Assembly: GCA_029931535.1 (NCBI GenBank)
Contig: JAQPZY010001415.1
Coordinates: forward strand, 1,013,501 to 1,077,500
From: Margaritifera margaritifera
Lineage: Eukaryota; Mollusca; Bivalvia; Unionida; Margaritiferidae
Length of the DNA stretch: 64,000 nucleotides
Direction of reading: 5' to 3'
Shown here: positions 23,395 through 36,821 of the stretch, one piece after another
How positions within the stretch are numbered: the first letter of the stretch is position 1
Layout of the letters: each line of letters opens with the position of its first letter
The notes under the pieces: model-generated
Told to the model about the DNA's origin: nothing
Databases searched by the model: none
The model's input: only the letters and a program-made list of their open reading frames with translations
Translations under genes and position numbers: made by a program

Positions 23395-24997
23395 GTTTTA
23401 TGAAAGTGGGACCTGGATGGGCACCTTTGTTTTTATGAAAGTGGGACCTGGATGGACACCTTTGTTTTTATGAAAGTGGGACCTGGATGGACATATTTGT
23501 TTTATGAAAGTGGGACCTGGATGGACACCTTTGTTTTTATGAAAGTGGGACCTGGATGGACATATTTGTTTTATGAAAGTGGGACCTGGATGGACATATT
23601 TGTTTTACGAAAGTTTGACCTGGATGGACATCTTTGTTTTATGAAAGTGGGACCTGGATGGACACCTTTGTTTTATGAAAGATTTGTTTTATGAAAGTGG
23701 GACCTGGATGGACATCTTTGTTTTATGAAAGTGGGACCTGGATGGACACCTTTGTTTTATGAAAGTGGGACCTGGATGGACATCTTTGTTTTATGAAAGT
23801 GGGACCTGGATGGACACCTTTGTTTTATGAAGGTGGAACCTGGATGGACACCTTTGTTTTATGAAAGTGGGACCTGGATGGACACCTTTGTTTTATGAAA
23901 GTGGGACCTGGATGGACATCTTTGTTTTATGAAAGTGGGACCTGGATGGACATCTTTGTTTTTATGAAAGTGGGACCTGGATGGACATCTTTGTTTTTAT
24001 GAAAATGGGACCTGGATGGACACCTTTGTTTTTATGAAAGTGGTACCCGGATAGACACCTTTGTTTTTATGAAAGTGGGACCTGGATGGACAACTTTGCT
24101 TTTATGAAAGTGGGACCTGGATGGACAACTTTTGTTTTTAAGAAAGTGGGACCTGGATGAACACCTTTGTTTTATGAAAGTGTGATCTGGATGGACATCT
24201 TTGCTTTTATGAAAGTGGGACCTGGATGAACACCTTTGTTTTATGAAAGTGGGACCTGGATGGACACCATTGTTTTTATGAAAGTGGGACCTGGATGGAC
24301 ACCTTTGTTTTTATGAAAGTGGGACCTGGATGAACACCTTTGTTTTTATGAAAGTGGGACCTGGATGGACATCTTTGTTTTATGAAAGTGGGACCTGGAT
24401 GGACACCTTTGTTTTTATGAAAGTGGGACCTGGATGGACACCTTTGTTTTTATGAAAGTGGGTCACCTTTGTTTTTATGAAAGTGGGACCTGTATGAACA
24501 CCTTTGTTTTTATGAAAGTGGGACCTGGATGGACATCTTTGTTTTTATGAAAGTGGGACCTGGATTGACATCTTTGTTTTATGAAAGTGGGACCTGGATG
24601 GACATCTTTGTTTTTATGAAAGTGGGACCTGGATGGACATCTTTGTTTTTATGAAAGTGGGACCTGGATGGACATCTTTGTTTTTATGAAAGTGGGACCT
24701 GGATGGACATCTTTGTTTTTATGAAAGTGGGACCTGGATGGACATATTTGTTTTTATGAAAGTGGGACCTGGATGAACACCTTTGTTTTTATGAAAGTTG
24801 GACCTGGATTGACACCTTTGTTTTTTATGAAAGTGGGACCTGGATGAACACCTTTGTTTTATGAAAGTGGGACCTGGATGGACAACTTTGTTTTTATGAA
24901 AGTGGGACCTGGATGGACACCTTTGTTTTATGAAAGTGGGACCTGGATGGACATCTTTGTTTTATGAAAGTGGGACCTGGATGGACACCTTTGTTAA
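23395..24997. repeat. 35-bp minisatellite, about 45 copies
   Basis: The unit is atgaaagtgggacctggatg then gacacctttgttttt. It alternates between 34 and 35 bp through the T run, with acacc/acatc variants mixed along the array. Confidence 0.95.
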
Positions 24998-25514
24998 GGA
25001 AATAACTATCTTTAACAGGTTTTATTGAAATAAACCTCTTTCATTCAGGGTCTATCATCTCTCTTGATTAAAAAGGTCACTTTTTTCTGCACCTCAAAAG
25101 GTTAGATATGGAAACTGTTGGACAGTAAGTCCACTACAATTGATGTAATTATTTTTCCTTTATCTGATATTTTACCTTTATGGCAACCATCAGACTGAGA
25201 ATGAAATATTTAGGTTCAAGACAGATTTATTGGTTTAATCCTTCATGACATTGTTGTATGTTAATCAGTTGGTGAAATGCCACAAACTGTGTATAAATTA
25301 TTGAAACACAGAATTGAAACACTGACTATTGATATAGGATTGTTTGATTAGTGTAGGGTATGGTTAATTAAAATGAAATCACGGATCTTTGAGAAGATAT
25401 GCTCAGTTATTCTTTCTTTTTCTTTCTTCACCATATTGTTTGATTAAACTGACAAAGATATGAATTTTAATTTTTGTTCTTCTTATTATTTGCACTCTCT
25501 TTACTATCTGTGAG

Positions 25515-25790
25515 TTAAGTGTGTGTTTTCATAAATTCAACATTCATGACAGTTAATTATGCGCTTTCATAAATCCAACATTCATGACAGTTCTGTATGC
25601 GCTTTCATAAATCCAACATTCATGACAGTTCTGTATGTGCTTTCATAAATCCAACATTCATGACAGTTCTGTATGCGCTTTCATAAATCCAACATTCATG
25701 ACAGTTCTGTATATGCTTTCATAAATCCAACATTCATGACAGTTCTGTATGTGCTTTCATAAATTCAACATTCATGACAGTTATGTTCAA
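25515..25790. repeat. 38-bp minisatellite, about 7 copies
   Basis: The unit is gcgctttcataaatccaaca then ttcatgacagttctgtat. Confidence 0.9.
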
Positions 25791-25799
25791 GTAGACTTT

Positions 25800-28240
25800 T
25801 ATTCATTGAATATTACGGGAATGAATCTAAGTTGATTTGTAGTATTTGGATATCAGGGGAATGAATCTAAGTTGATTTGTAGTATTTGGATATCATGGGA
25901 ATGAATCTAAGTTGATTTGTAGCATTTGGATATTGTGGGAATTAGTCTTGGTTGATTTGTAGTATTTGGATAGTGTGAATAAATCTTGGTTGATTTATAA
26001 TATTTGGATATTGTGTGAATGAATTGAGGTTGATTTCTAGTATTTGGATAGTGGGAATGAATCTTGGTTGATTTCTAGTATTTGGATATTGTGGGAATGA
26101 ATTGTGGTTGATTTGCAGTATTTGGATATTGTGGGAATAATCTTGGCTAATTTCTAGTACTTGGATATTGTGGGAATGAATCTTGGTTGATTTGTAGTAT
26201 TTGGATATTGCGGGAATGAATTGTGGTTGATTTCTAGTATTTGCATATTGTGGGAATAATATTGGTTAATTTCCAGTATTTGGGCATTGTGGGAATGAAT
26301 CTTAATTGATTCGTAATATCTGGATATTGTGGGAATGAATTGTGGTTGATTTATAGTATTTGGATATCATGGGAATGAATCTAAGTTGATTTGTAGTATT
26401 TGGATATTGTGGGAATGTATTGTGGGAATGAATTGTCATTGATTTGCAGTATTTGCATATTGTGGGAATTAATCTTTGTCAATTTCTGATATTTGGAAAG
26501 TGGAATGAATCTTGGTTGATTTGTAGTATTTGGATATTGTGGGAATGAATATTGGTTGATTTGAAGTATTTGGATATTGTGGGAATGAGTTCTAGTTTAT
26601 TTATAGTAGTTGGATATTGTGGGAATGAATTTTGGTTGATTTTTAGTTAATGTCTAGTATTTGGGTATTGTAGGAATGAATCTTGGTTGATTTGTAGTAT
26701 TTGGATATTGTGGGAATTAATCTTTGTCAATTTATAATATTTGGATAGTGGAATGAATCTTGGTTGATTTTTAGTATTTGGATATTGTAGGAATGGATCT
26801 TGGTTGATTTGAATATTGAGGGAATGAATTTTGGTCGATTTGTAGTACATTTATTTTGATATTGTGGGAATGAATTTTAGTTGATTTGTAGTATTTGGAT
26901 ATTATGGGAATGAATCTTGGTTGATTTCTGATATTTGGATAGTGGAATGAATCATGGTTGATTTGTTGTATTTGGATATTGTGGGAATGAATCTTTGTTG
27001 ATTTCTAATATTGGATATTGTGGGAATAATCCTGGATAATTTTTAGTATTTGGATATTGTGGGAATAATCCTGGTTAATTTTTAGTATTTGGATATTGTG
27101 GGAATGAATTTTGGTTGATTTGTAGTATTTGGATATTGTGGGAATGAATCTTGGTTGATTTGTAGTACATGTATTTGGCTACTGTGGGAATTAATTGTGG
27201 TTGGTTTTTAGTATTTGGGTATTGTGGTAATTAATCTTAGTTGGTTTCTAGTATTTTGATATTGTGGGAATGAATCTGAGTTGATTTGTAGTATTTGTAT
27301 ATTGTGGTTGATTTCAACTATTTGGACATTGTGGGAATGAATCTTGGTTGATTTATAGTATTTGGATAGTATAATGAATCTTGGTTGATTTGTAGTATTT
27401 GGATATTGTGGGAATTATTCTTGGTTGATTTCTAGTATTTGGATATTGGGAATGAATCTTGGTTGATTTATAGTATTTGGATATTGTGGGAATAAATTGT
27501 GGTTGATTTCTATTATTTGCACATTGTGGGAATGAATCTTTGTCAATTTATAATATTTGAATAGTGGAATGAATCTTGGTCGATTTATAGTATTTGGATA
27601 TTGTGGGAATGGCTATTGGTTGATTTGAAGTATTTGGATGTTGTGGGAATGAATTTTGGTTGATTTTTAGTATTTGGATATTGTGGGAATTTATTTTAGT
27701 TGATTTTTAGTAGTTGGATATTGTTGGAATGGATCTTGGTTGATTTGAAGTATTTGGATATTGTGGGAATGAATTTTGGTTGATTTTTAGTATTTGGATA
27801 TTGTGAGAATAATCTTGGTTAATGTCTAGTATTTGGATATTGTGGGAATAATCTTGGTTGATTTTTAGTATTTGGATATTGTGGGAATGGATCCTGGTTG
27901 GTTTTTTAGTATTTGGATATTGTGGGAATGGATCTGGGTTGATTTTTAGTATTTGGATATTGTGGGAATGGATCTTGGTTGATTTTTAGTATTTGGATAT
28001 TGTGGGAATGAATTTTAGTTGATTTTTAGTAGTTGGATATTGTGGGAATAATCTTGGTTACTGTCTAGTATTTGGATATTGCAGGAATAATTTCTAGTAT
28101 TTGGATATTTGGATAGTGGGAATGAATTTTGGTTGATTTCTAGTATTTGGATAGTCAAATGAATTTTGGTTGATTTGTAGTATTTGGATATTGTGGGAAT
28201 GAATTGTGGTTGATTTCAACTATTTGGATATTGTAATTTT
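25800..28240. repeat. 40-bp minisatellite, about 60 diverged copies
   Basis: The unit is gtatttggatattgtgggaa then tgaatcttggttgatttgta. It is more diverged than its neighbours, with many 30-46-bp length variants, so it is probably older. It starts about 10 bp after the 38-bp array. Confidence 0.92.
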
Positions 28241-28477
28241 GTGCCATTTATCAGTTCAAAATATTTTGCATTCAGCTATACACAAAAAAGTCCAATATTT
28301 GTTTTTTCCCCATCTAGTAAATATTTTTTTAGTGTCAGTTAAGGTGATCATCTTAAAAGATGACTACATAATTATGTTGTCATGGCTATCTATATGTACA
28401 GTGTCAACATACATGTGACTCAAGGTTTTTAGAATGACTGCCTCTTTAGTCTACACCATAAGCCTGCCAAGAAATGA

Positions 28478-29950
28478 GATACTTTAGTATCCCAAATTTT
28501 CATGGGGTACCAATTTTCATCGATTTCATTGTTGTCATGAACCACAAATTTAAAGACCCAACAAGAAATTACCGACATATGATAAAGAAGTTCCCTCACC
28601 CATTTTCTTACTGTGCTTCATTCCTAGAAATCAACAAAGCTATTTTATAAATCAGTGTCATTTCTGTAATCTGGTAATAAAATATTAGCTTTTACATGTG
28701 TTTGTTTTATTTTAACCCTTTAAAAGTAAAGAATTATTGTTCATTTTATATTGTTTCAATGCACACATATCTATACAGTATCCGGTAGCTGTAATTTCCA
28801 CTCACTGCCTTAAATTGATATGTTGTGTCATAAGTAAGGATAGAGAGAAACAAGAAAAAGCATAAGGTATTCAAACACTAGTATTAATGAAAATGAAAGA
28901 AAGAATAATAAATTGTACTAGTATATGAATATTGGATTTAATACTTATTCAAATTGATTCTTTTTTCAAGGGAAACGGTTGTCAAAAAATTTAAATCCTC
29001 GTGAAAGCATGTCTCATTTTATCCATGCATGCTTAATCCCAATGAACAACATGACTGTAAAACACTAGAACTTTATAATTGCTTGAAGCAGAATTACTAA
29101 TGAAACACTAGGTATATGCACAAATTACTGCATAGTACTGTTGCTCACACTTCACTGATTTTTGGATCAAACCACTGAATCAACATCATGTTAATCAAGT
29201 CTACAGGTACACACAAATGTTTTTTCAGGTAAATAATCCTGAAGTCCAGCATTCTCAAAGCTACTGATAATTAGTTCCGATCTTTCACACGAGCCGCAAT
29301 TATCTGCTTGATTGATATAGTTTTAAGTAAAGTTTAGTGGTTGAAGTTGGTTCATACATGAAGCAGGCTCAAGCAAAGAAGTGATTCCATTGTTTTTCAA
29401 TTTAGTTAGCATCTTCGCACTTTGATGGGCTTTGAACATATAAAATGTTGACACTGCTTGTTGTGCAAGGGGCAGCTGGTCACGTTTGGTTCACATGTGG
29501 AATGATGACTTGATCCAAACCGATGGGGATCTAAGTTGAATTTTACCACTCTTAAACCATTGTGGTAATGCCATGGTTATCAGAAAGTAATTGATGGTGC
29601 AACTTTATGGACAGTGTTTTAAGGAAGAGATCATACACATGTACTTCAAAAACCGATTAGCTTAGTTTTTGGCTGCATCAGCACCCTTTGATGTTGAGTG
29701 TAAGTGTTGATCTTGACAGGTGTTTGATTTGTGCTCATACAGGTGGTAGTATTGTTTTAACCATTGAAGCAACCATTGTTTGTTGTCGGTATAGTTTTGT
29801 TCTTTTGTATTCCTTATTTATTATTAAATACCTACAAATATGCAAACTTTGACAGGCAAAACCACAAATTTAAGTACCCATGAAAATGTCTTTATTTTAT
29901 ATACAAAACTACGAAGATTGAGACCCACGAATATAAATGATACTACAGTA
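28478..29950. mobile_element. Probable non-autonomous DNA element with inverted ends
   Basis: The left end tactttagtatcccaaatttt and the reverse complement of the right end (tactgtagtatcatttatat) match in a spaced way over ~50 bp, both followed by tcatggg/tcgtggg and caattttc/caatcttc segments. The ~1.4-kb interior has no open frame of note. It lies in intron 3, ending about 160 bp before exon 4. The class is not determined. Confidence 0.45.
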
Positions 29951-30112
29951 TTAGATTCACTGTGAAACATACAATATAGACAGTCTGATTTATATCTGGG
30001 ATCAAAAGGTTAAAGGTCAGAGCCACTGGGGGGTGAGGGGTAGCTGTAATGCCAGAATGTTACATTCATTGAAATGCCAGAAGTTTCAACATTTTCAACA
30101 TTTCTCTTGCAG

Positions 30113-30382
30113 TTAGCTGCTAACTGGAGAACAGCAGATTTAGATGACCGGCAGCGAAGCATTTTGGATTTTGCAATGGATCTTTGTCACTGTCAACCAC
30201 TCAGTGAGGACAAATTCCAGAATCTTGAGAAGCATGGTCTGAGTCATGAAGATGCTTGGGATATTGGTGCAGTTGTTTCCCTTTTTGCTTTATCAAACAG
30301 AATGGCATATCTGACAAACATGAAACCAAACAAGGAATTTTATCTTATGGGACGTGTTCCTAAGAACAAGACAAAGTCATAG
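30113..30382 (+). CDS. AhpD-like protein, terminal coding exon 4
   Basis: The acceptor tctcttgcag joins in phase 0 to exon 3. The exon encodes 89 residues, starting LAANWRTADLDDRQRSILDF and including SHEDAWDIGAVVSLFALSNR and NMKPNKEFYLMGR before TAG. These are the family's C-terminal helices: a conserved NWR.a....r...ldfA, then ed.wdi...va.F..sNRma...d..PN.efy. No frame break is seen. The preceding intron is 17.3 kb. I see no close AATAAA after the stop, so the 3' end is not placed. Confidence 0.92.
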   Translation, partial: LAANWRTADLDDRQRSILDFAMDLCHCQPLSEDKFQNLEKHGLSHEDAWDIGAVVSLFALSNRMAYLTNMKPNKEFYLMGRVPKNKTKS

Positions 30383-31310
30383 GGTTTGACAGAATATTAT
30401 TTGAGTATGGGTGCCATATGTAAAGAGATTACAATGTATACTTAAAGTATTTTTAGGGTTGGCAAGATTGATGTATCATATTCCTGTTTCATTTATAAAA
30501 TGGAAGTTTGATTGGTCAGCCAACTTTGACATGGTTATGAATTGTAAAATTAATTTATTTAATAATAAGTACAAATTTTAACATTAGCTTTTGCAACAAG
30601 CATTTGGATTGGTTAAAATTGTATCGAGAGACACCAAAAACTTGATGTTATTAATTCATAACACCAGTACTTTCAATACAGGTTTTCCAGGTTTCAGTAT
30701 TTAGCCAGATAGCCACATAAAGTTAAATATTAATGATTCTATTTTGCACAACTAAATTCATGGGAAAGTTAATATAGGCTGTTGGTTTTAAGATCTCCGA
30801 AATGACATATGACAAAATATACACGTGTAAATCTGCATGGTTTCTAGATTCCCATAATGATGTATTGATTTATGTATTTATGCTACCTTCTTGTGTACTT
30901 TGAAAATATTTGTAAACAATGGTTAAAATATAGTTCTATTATTTATTTCTTGAGTTTCAATATTATTTTTGAAAATCATTTCTAATTAAAAGAATCAAAC
31001 TTCATATTTTATGGGATTCATGAAGTCTAAAGATTGAAAATCGATTGCACACCACATGAACAGCCTTCACTATGGCCATTTATGCAATGTGTCATAAATT
31101 TTCAAATTTCATGATGAATCCTGTAAAGTTTGAAGTTCACTTATTCAGTCAGGTTTATATTCTTGGAGAAAGCATTACTTAACATGATTAGAGCATTTAC
31201 AAATTTATTAAAATCTTTATTAATTCAACTTGATTAATTATTAATTATGAGAATATTTAAATCATCTTGTTTTAGTTTTTTTCAGTCAATGTATTAAACT
31301 GTAGCCAGAT
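30383..31310. other. Presumed 3' UTR and intergenic sequence
   Basis: AT-rich, no array and no open frame worth naming. It probably includes the 3' UTR of the AhpD-like gene. Confidence 0.4.
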
Positions 31311-31935
31311 TATGAATAGTGATCTTAGATTGGATACTGTACATCATACGGTAGTGATCTTAGATTGGGTACTGTACATCATACAGTAGTGATCTTAGAT
31401 TGGATGCTGTACATCATACAGTAGTGATCTTAGATTGGATGCTGTACATCATACGGTAGTGATCTTAGATTGGATGCTGTACATCATATGGTAGTGATCT
31501 TAGAATGGATGCTGTACACCATACAGTAGTGATCTTAGATTGGATAATGTACATCATACAGTAGTGATTTTTAATTGGATTCTGAACATCATACAATAGT
31601 GATCTTAGATTGGATACTGAACATCATACAATAGTGATCTTAGATTGGATGCTGTACATCATACAATAGTGATCTTAGATTGGATGCTGTACCTCATACA
31701 GTAGTGATCTTAGATTGGATACTGTACATCATATGGTAGGGATCTTAGATTGGATGCTGTACATCATACAGTAGTGATTTTTAATTGGATGTTGTACAGC
31801 ATACAGTTGTGATCTTAGATTGGATACTGTACATCATACAGTAGTGATATTTAATTGGATACTGTGCATCATACAATAGTGTTCTTAGATTGGATATTGT
31901 ATATCATACAGTAGTGATCTTAGATTGGATACTTT
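31311..31935. repeat. 36-bp minisatellite, about 17 copies
   Basis: The unit is gtagtgatcttagattggat then actgtacatcatacag. Confidence 0.9.
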
Positions 31936-31939
31936 ATGA

Positions 31940-33190
31940 CAAACAATTTTCAAGAGAATACAGTTTTATGAAAGAATTATTGTTATTACTAGTGATGTAG
32001 CATACTGTAAATTTATCTTTGTATGATTTTGCTTTAAATACAAAAATACACTTTCATCAAGACTTAACTTTTTTGCTATATGTCTAATGGGGTAACAGGC
32101 CCAATTTTCTTTGCACATTGATCCTTTTTAGCTCAAACTATGAAGAATAGGTTAGCTAGTGTACTCCCCTACCCAGTTTCGGCATTAGTGTCTGCACATA
32201 TAAAAGCATTTACATATATACACCCTCAATGAATATCAGTCATTCTTTCTTTCTAGGTCCTAGGCAACAGTTTGGAGTGGGTTTTATAGCACCAACCCCT
32301 ACTGCGGGGATGGAGTTTAAGGGCTTAACTTTGTACATACATGTTTTGCATTTAGCTCAGGGTTTTTGGCACACTGTATCAATTCTGTTTGATTTGTTAG
32401 TCTTTGGTTACATATAGAAAAAAAAATTCAGGTTATCCCTAATAAAGAGAGAGAGAAAAGGAAGAAAAAGTAAACAAAGCAACAATGTCTGAAAGAGAAG
32501 GAAACAAAAATTGTCAAAGGTCATTCAGTATTTGTTGAATGAACTAGCTCAATGTTGCAAAAATGTTTTTAGAAAAGTTTAAGCCGATGCTTAGTAATTT
32601 AGTAGGAAGTAATTTAGTAGGAAGTATTTTGTGATTGTTGTTTCGCACAAAAAAAGGTAACTTAAATGTTTGGGTCTTTAAAACCTTACTCTTCAGAATT
32701 CCTTTATTTTAAGAATCTTACACAACCAAAATGATGTAGCCTACTTCACTATTGTTCTCCTGATTTTGGTGAAAAAGTTTTTGCTTTTATATTTCCAACG
32801 GATAACCTCCTCCCCCTCCCCCCCAATGTATTAAGGCCAGTTTTCATTTGACTTGATCCTCATTATAGAAATAGATTTTATGTGCTTTGCAATCATGCAG
32901 TAAGCCCTTGGAAGATTTGGAGTAACAAAAGTAAATTGGTTTTCTACTCTTTGTGAATACGAAAAGGTTGTATTATATAGAGAAAAAAAGGCCGCTACAA
33001 ATTGGTGATTCTGGGAAATCCTTTTCATTTTTGCACAGTTAAACAAGAGTTGTCTTCCTTGTCAAGATAGAACGAAGGATAAATAGGAAATATGTTGCAA
33101 AAAATTTAACTAAGTTGAATACTGAAGAGAGGGAAAAAAAATTAATGGGGAAGGAACACTTCCATATATGAAATTCTTTAATTTTACTTA
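31940..33190. other. Intergenic sequence without recognisable feature
   Basis: Only short open stretches on both strands, plus a polypyrimidine tract near 32,808-32,824. Confidence 0.45.
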
Positions 33191-33194
33191 ACAG

Positions 33195-34337
33195 TTATTT
33201 GGATTTGGAACAGTTTTTGTTTACATATTTGCTCAAATTGTACTCTGCTGTACGATTTCGCTTGGGAATGGAGTCTTTTATTTTGGAGAGGTCTTCTCTC
33301 ATCCTACTGCTGAGTTTGTTTCTGTTTTTCATTTTTGCAAATATTTTTCCATAAAAAAACAACACTGATTCTACAAAATCATGCGGTTTTATTTTTTCCA
33401 TAAAGTCATATGTTGCTTTCGTCATATCCTCCTTTATCTCATGGTTTGAACCCTTTAAAATATTCCTCCTTTGGATGACTTCTAGTCTTTTCCTTTAAAA
33501 TATTCCTCCTTTGGATGACTTCAAGTCTTTTCCTTTAAAATATTCCTCCTTTGGATGACTTCTAGTCTTTTCTTTTAAAATATTCCTCCTTTGGATGACT
33601 TCTAGTCTTTTCCTTCAGGATATAACTGACAGATCACAGGTCTGTCCACTAATTCTGAGAAATGGCACAATGAGTGATGCTTATATCCTCGATGGAGATC
33701 TTCATTCCTTATTTGCTTTTGAGTGTCCCAATACCTTTTCTGTGCATGTGTCAGCCAATTCCCTCATATCATTATCTTCTAGTCCATAAATAATTAGATT
33801 CTTCTTCAGATACTGTTCCAGCTCCTCAACCTGTTTTGTTAAAGCATCATTATGAGTTTGTAATCAAGCAATCAATTCATTCTCAATTACATGGTCGGTT
33901 TCCATTTCCTAGATTTTCTGTTTCAGTTTTTCATTCTTCCACTCTCCTTTCAGTCTTTCCACTTCCTCATTCACTTCTTATATTTTTTTTTTACATATAT
34001 CTTGTGTAGATCTAAACACATTCTCTGTTATCACTGACTTTAGGATGTTGTCAATATACTCCTTTGAAGCCATTTTACCAAAACTTAAGTTGTCTAACTT
34101 CTTTTCAATGGATTCCATTTTGTGTGGCTCAGCTTCAAAGACCTCACCACCCTCTGACTGCCTTTCCATCCAAATAGATTGGTGAATGGAATTCTGCTGT
34201 GAGGAGACCACTCCTTCAAATGCATAGGATAGTCTCTCATCTACTTCTTCCCCAACCCCCAATGTACTTGATAGCTGGTTCTGTTCATTTTCCTTCTGTT
34301 GCTTCCCGATGTTCCCTGACCTTCCACGACCAGACAT
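33195..34337 (-). pseudogene. LINE (L1-like) ORF1 relic
   Basis: Reading on the minus strand from MSGRGRSGN at 34,337: a charged N-terminal part, then a Glu/Lys-rich coiled-coil segment with stops, including QTHNDALTKQVEELEQYLKK, followed directly by NLIIYGLEDND, which looks like the first strand of an ORF1p RRM. Downstream come RLEVIQRRNILKGSN, EIKEDMTKATYDFME and a basic tail, matching the end of the RRM and the C-terminal domain. Stops and frameshifts break it, and a 40-bp tandem expansion sits within the RRM. No ORF2 follows downstream on the same strand. Confidence 0.6.
33452..33612. repeat. 40-bp minisatellite inside the LINE ORF1 relic, 4 copies
   Basis: The unit is cctttaaaatattcctcctt then tggatgacttctagtctttt. 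It starts from the codons of RLEVIQRRNILKG and, with a 40-bp period, shifts frame in each copy, so it arose after the ORF had lost function. Confidence 0.88.
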
Positions 34338-34659
34338 TTTCAAATTTACAGATGTACAAGCACAAATGAAGTACTGCAAATCCACTAAGAGATGTAGTGC
34401 ATATGCTGCACACAAAGTATGCGACCATGCATGAATTACTCTGCACCGCCCATTTTGTGTGTTGACTAAACATGCATTTTGAGTGCCTTAAAACATAAAA
34501 AACGTGTCAACAGGTTTAAGAAACCTTGCCAGGAGATGCTGGACACACTCAGAAAACAGTTCCAGTTTGTGAAAAACAAATATTAGTTCAAACGACACAC
34601 AATATTACTATTTGTTACCACTGTTATTAGGTGCTTCCCGCTCGACACAGCTGACATTT

Positions 34660-35650
34660 AGACCCCTCAAATTTGATGAAACTTGAGAGAAAGCAACCTT
34701 TAAGTTTGTAGAAAAGATACCTATCTGCCATCAAATATGGCCACTGTTACTAAAAATAGGAAAACCTTTAAGCAACTGTTCTCATAAGCTGCTCAAAAGA
34801 ATGTGACCAAATTTGACGGAAAGCATCCTGGCATAGATGGCTTTTAAGTTTATACAACTGATGTTTATCCTTCAAATATGACCATCATCACTAAAAAGGA
34901 GAAAAACATTTAAATGACTTCTACTCAAAACCACTCAAGTGAATTTGACCAAATTTGACAAAAAGCATCATGGTATAGGGGGTTTTCAATTTTGTACAAC
35001 ATGCTGATCTGCCATCAAATATGGCCACCATTACTAAAAACAGAAAACATTTAAACAACTTTTGAAAAACTGTCAAACAAAATTTGACCAAACTTTACAG
35101 AAAGCATCCTGGCATAAAGGGTGTTTATATTTTGTACAAATGAAGCCAATTCACCATCAAATGTAGAAAGCATCCTGGCATAAAGGGTGTTTATATTTTG
35201 TATAAATGAAGCCAATTAACCATTAAATGTAGAAAGCATCCTGGCATAAAGAGTGTTTTTATTTTGTACAAATGAAGCCAATTAACCATTAAATGTAGAA
35301 AGCATCGTGGCATAAAGGGTGTTTATATTTTGTACAAATGAAGCCAATTAACCATTAAATGTAGAAAAATATTTACATGACTTCATGTAAAATAAACTGC
35401 TGAATAAAATTTGAACAACTCGGACACAAAGCATCCTGGCCTTTCAATATTAGACAAATGATGCTGATGTGCCATCAAATATGGATAAAGATAGAAAAAC
35501 TAGAGAAACCTTGAAACAGTTGTTTTTATAACATATGCAATCAACAGCATTGGAAGCAATTTCAACAGAAAGCATTCTACTGATCTAGATTTTTTACCCA
35601 ACTGCTCTTGTGTTTGGTTACTGGGCAGATGTCAGCCAGGTGAGTGATCT
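34660..35650. mobile_element. Dispersed element with internal ~120-bp repeats, copy 2
   Basis: Internal units share ccatcaaatatggccac, tactaaaaa..gaaaa and gaaagcatcctggcata, as at 5,230-6,000, and the right end has cagaaagcattctactgat. A secondary ~63-bp array (35,160-35,370) has grown inside one unit. Confidence 0.55.
35160..35370. repeat. ~63-bp tandem repeat, 3-4 copies
   Basis: The unit begins tgtagaaagcatcctggcat and contains tttatattttgtacaaatga then agccaatt. Confidence 0.8.
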
Positions 35651-35704
35651 TGGGCCTCTTGTTTATCTTTACATTTTAACAGTTAACCTTTTTTAAATTA
35701 AACA

Positions 35705-35805
35705 TTTTAACTTTCATTTGCACTATATAGCCAGTATTGTGCTGACATACCATTAAACCATATACATACATACATGCATACATACACACATACATATATA
35801 CAAAC
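35705..35805. mobile_element. LINE-like 3' tail, copy 3
   Basis: tttgcactatatagccagta then ttgtgctgacataccattaa is followed by catacata repeats. It is the best preserved of the three copies (others near 8,930 and 19,800). Confidence 0.5.
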
Positions 35806-36821
35806 ATACATACTGTCCGTGACATGGCATAAAAGACATCAAACAATAAAATAAGGAATATTATTTTCCATGATATCAAAGTAGAGGTACTAAATATGAG
35901 TCGATAAAAACCAGAGATTAATGTTGTTTTTCCATGTTTTTTTTGTTGTTGTTGAAATCATTGTTCTTAAGGTTTACGTGCCAGTTTTGGTCATTACACC
36001 ATTTATTTGGGCCATATGACTTCAAATGAACACATCAGAAACAATACATTGTAATTAATTCTTGCTGATAGGAGTACTAAGATTACATTATTTTATCAAT
36101 GGACACTAAAACAAACAACTGAATTTTCTTAGTTTCTGAAGCTTCGCTAAAAAATGACCAAGTCCAAAACATTTCAAAGCTATTTTGAAACAACCCCCAT
36201 AAATGTACATGAGAGCACATGCACAGATGTCTTCACACCACAATGGTCATCTATTCAAACCAAAGAACAGGTGAGTAACCTCAACTTTACAACGACATGT
36301 TTTATGGGGTTAATTCAAAACTGAATGTGAATCATTGGATTCTGTAAATTTTTGGTGACATTTAGGAAACTGAACAAAATTAAACTGCTTGTTCTAGTGG
36401 TAGTTGATTAAATATTTTTACCTATTTGTAATTACAATAATGTAACTTAAATATTCTTATCAGATAGAATTAACTACAATAGCTCTTGAGAAAAAACGAG
36501 CAAAAGATATGACAATTTGTAGGTCATGGCTAGAATGTCTGCCAAGTTTCAATTAAACTCATTCAAAACAGGAGAGGAACTGTGCACATAATAATTCAAT
36601 ATGGATGGACAGATTGACAGACCATAACAATATGCCCTACAGAAAACGGCAGATGGTATAAAATGGCAACCAAAAGTTGACGATAGACATCTACTGTCTG
36701 TGACATGAAGGAAATATGAGATGAAATTGCTAAAGCTCTCTCCTATCTTTAGTGAAGTTTTTGTGAAAAGCTATACTCTGAAGCAAAGATGGATTTCTTC
36801 AAAAATAAAACAAACAAGAGT

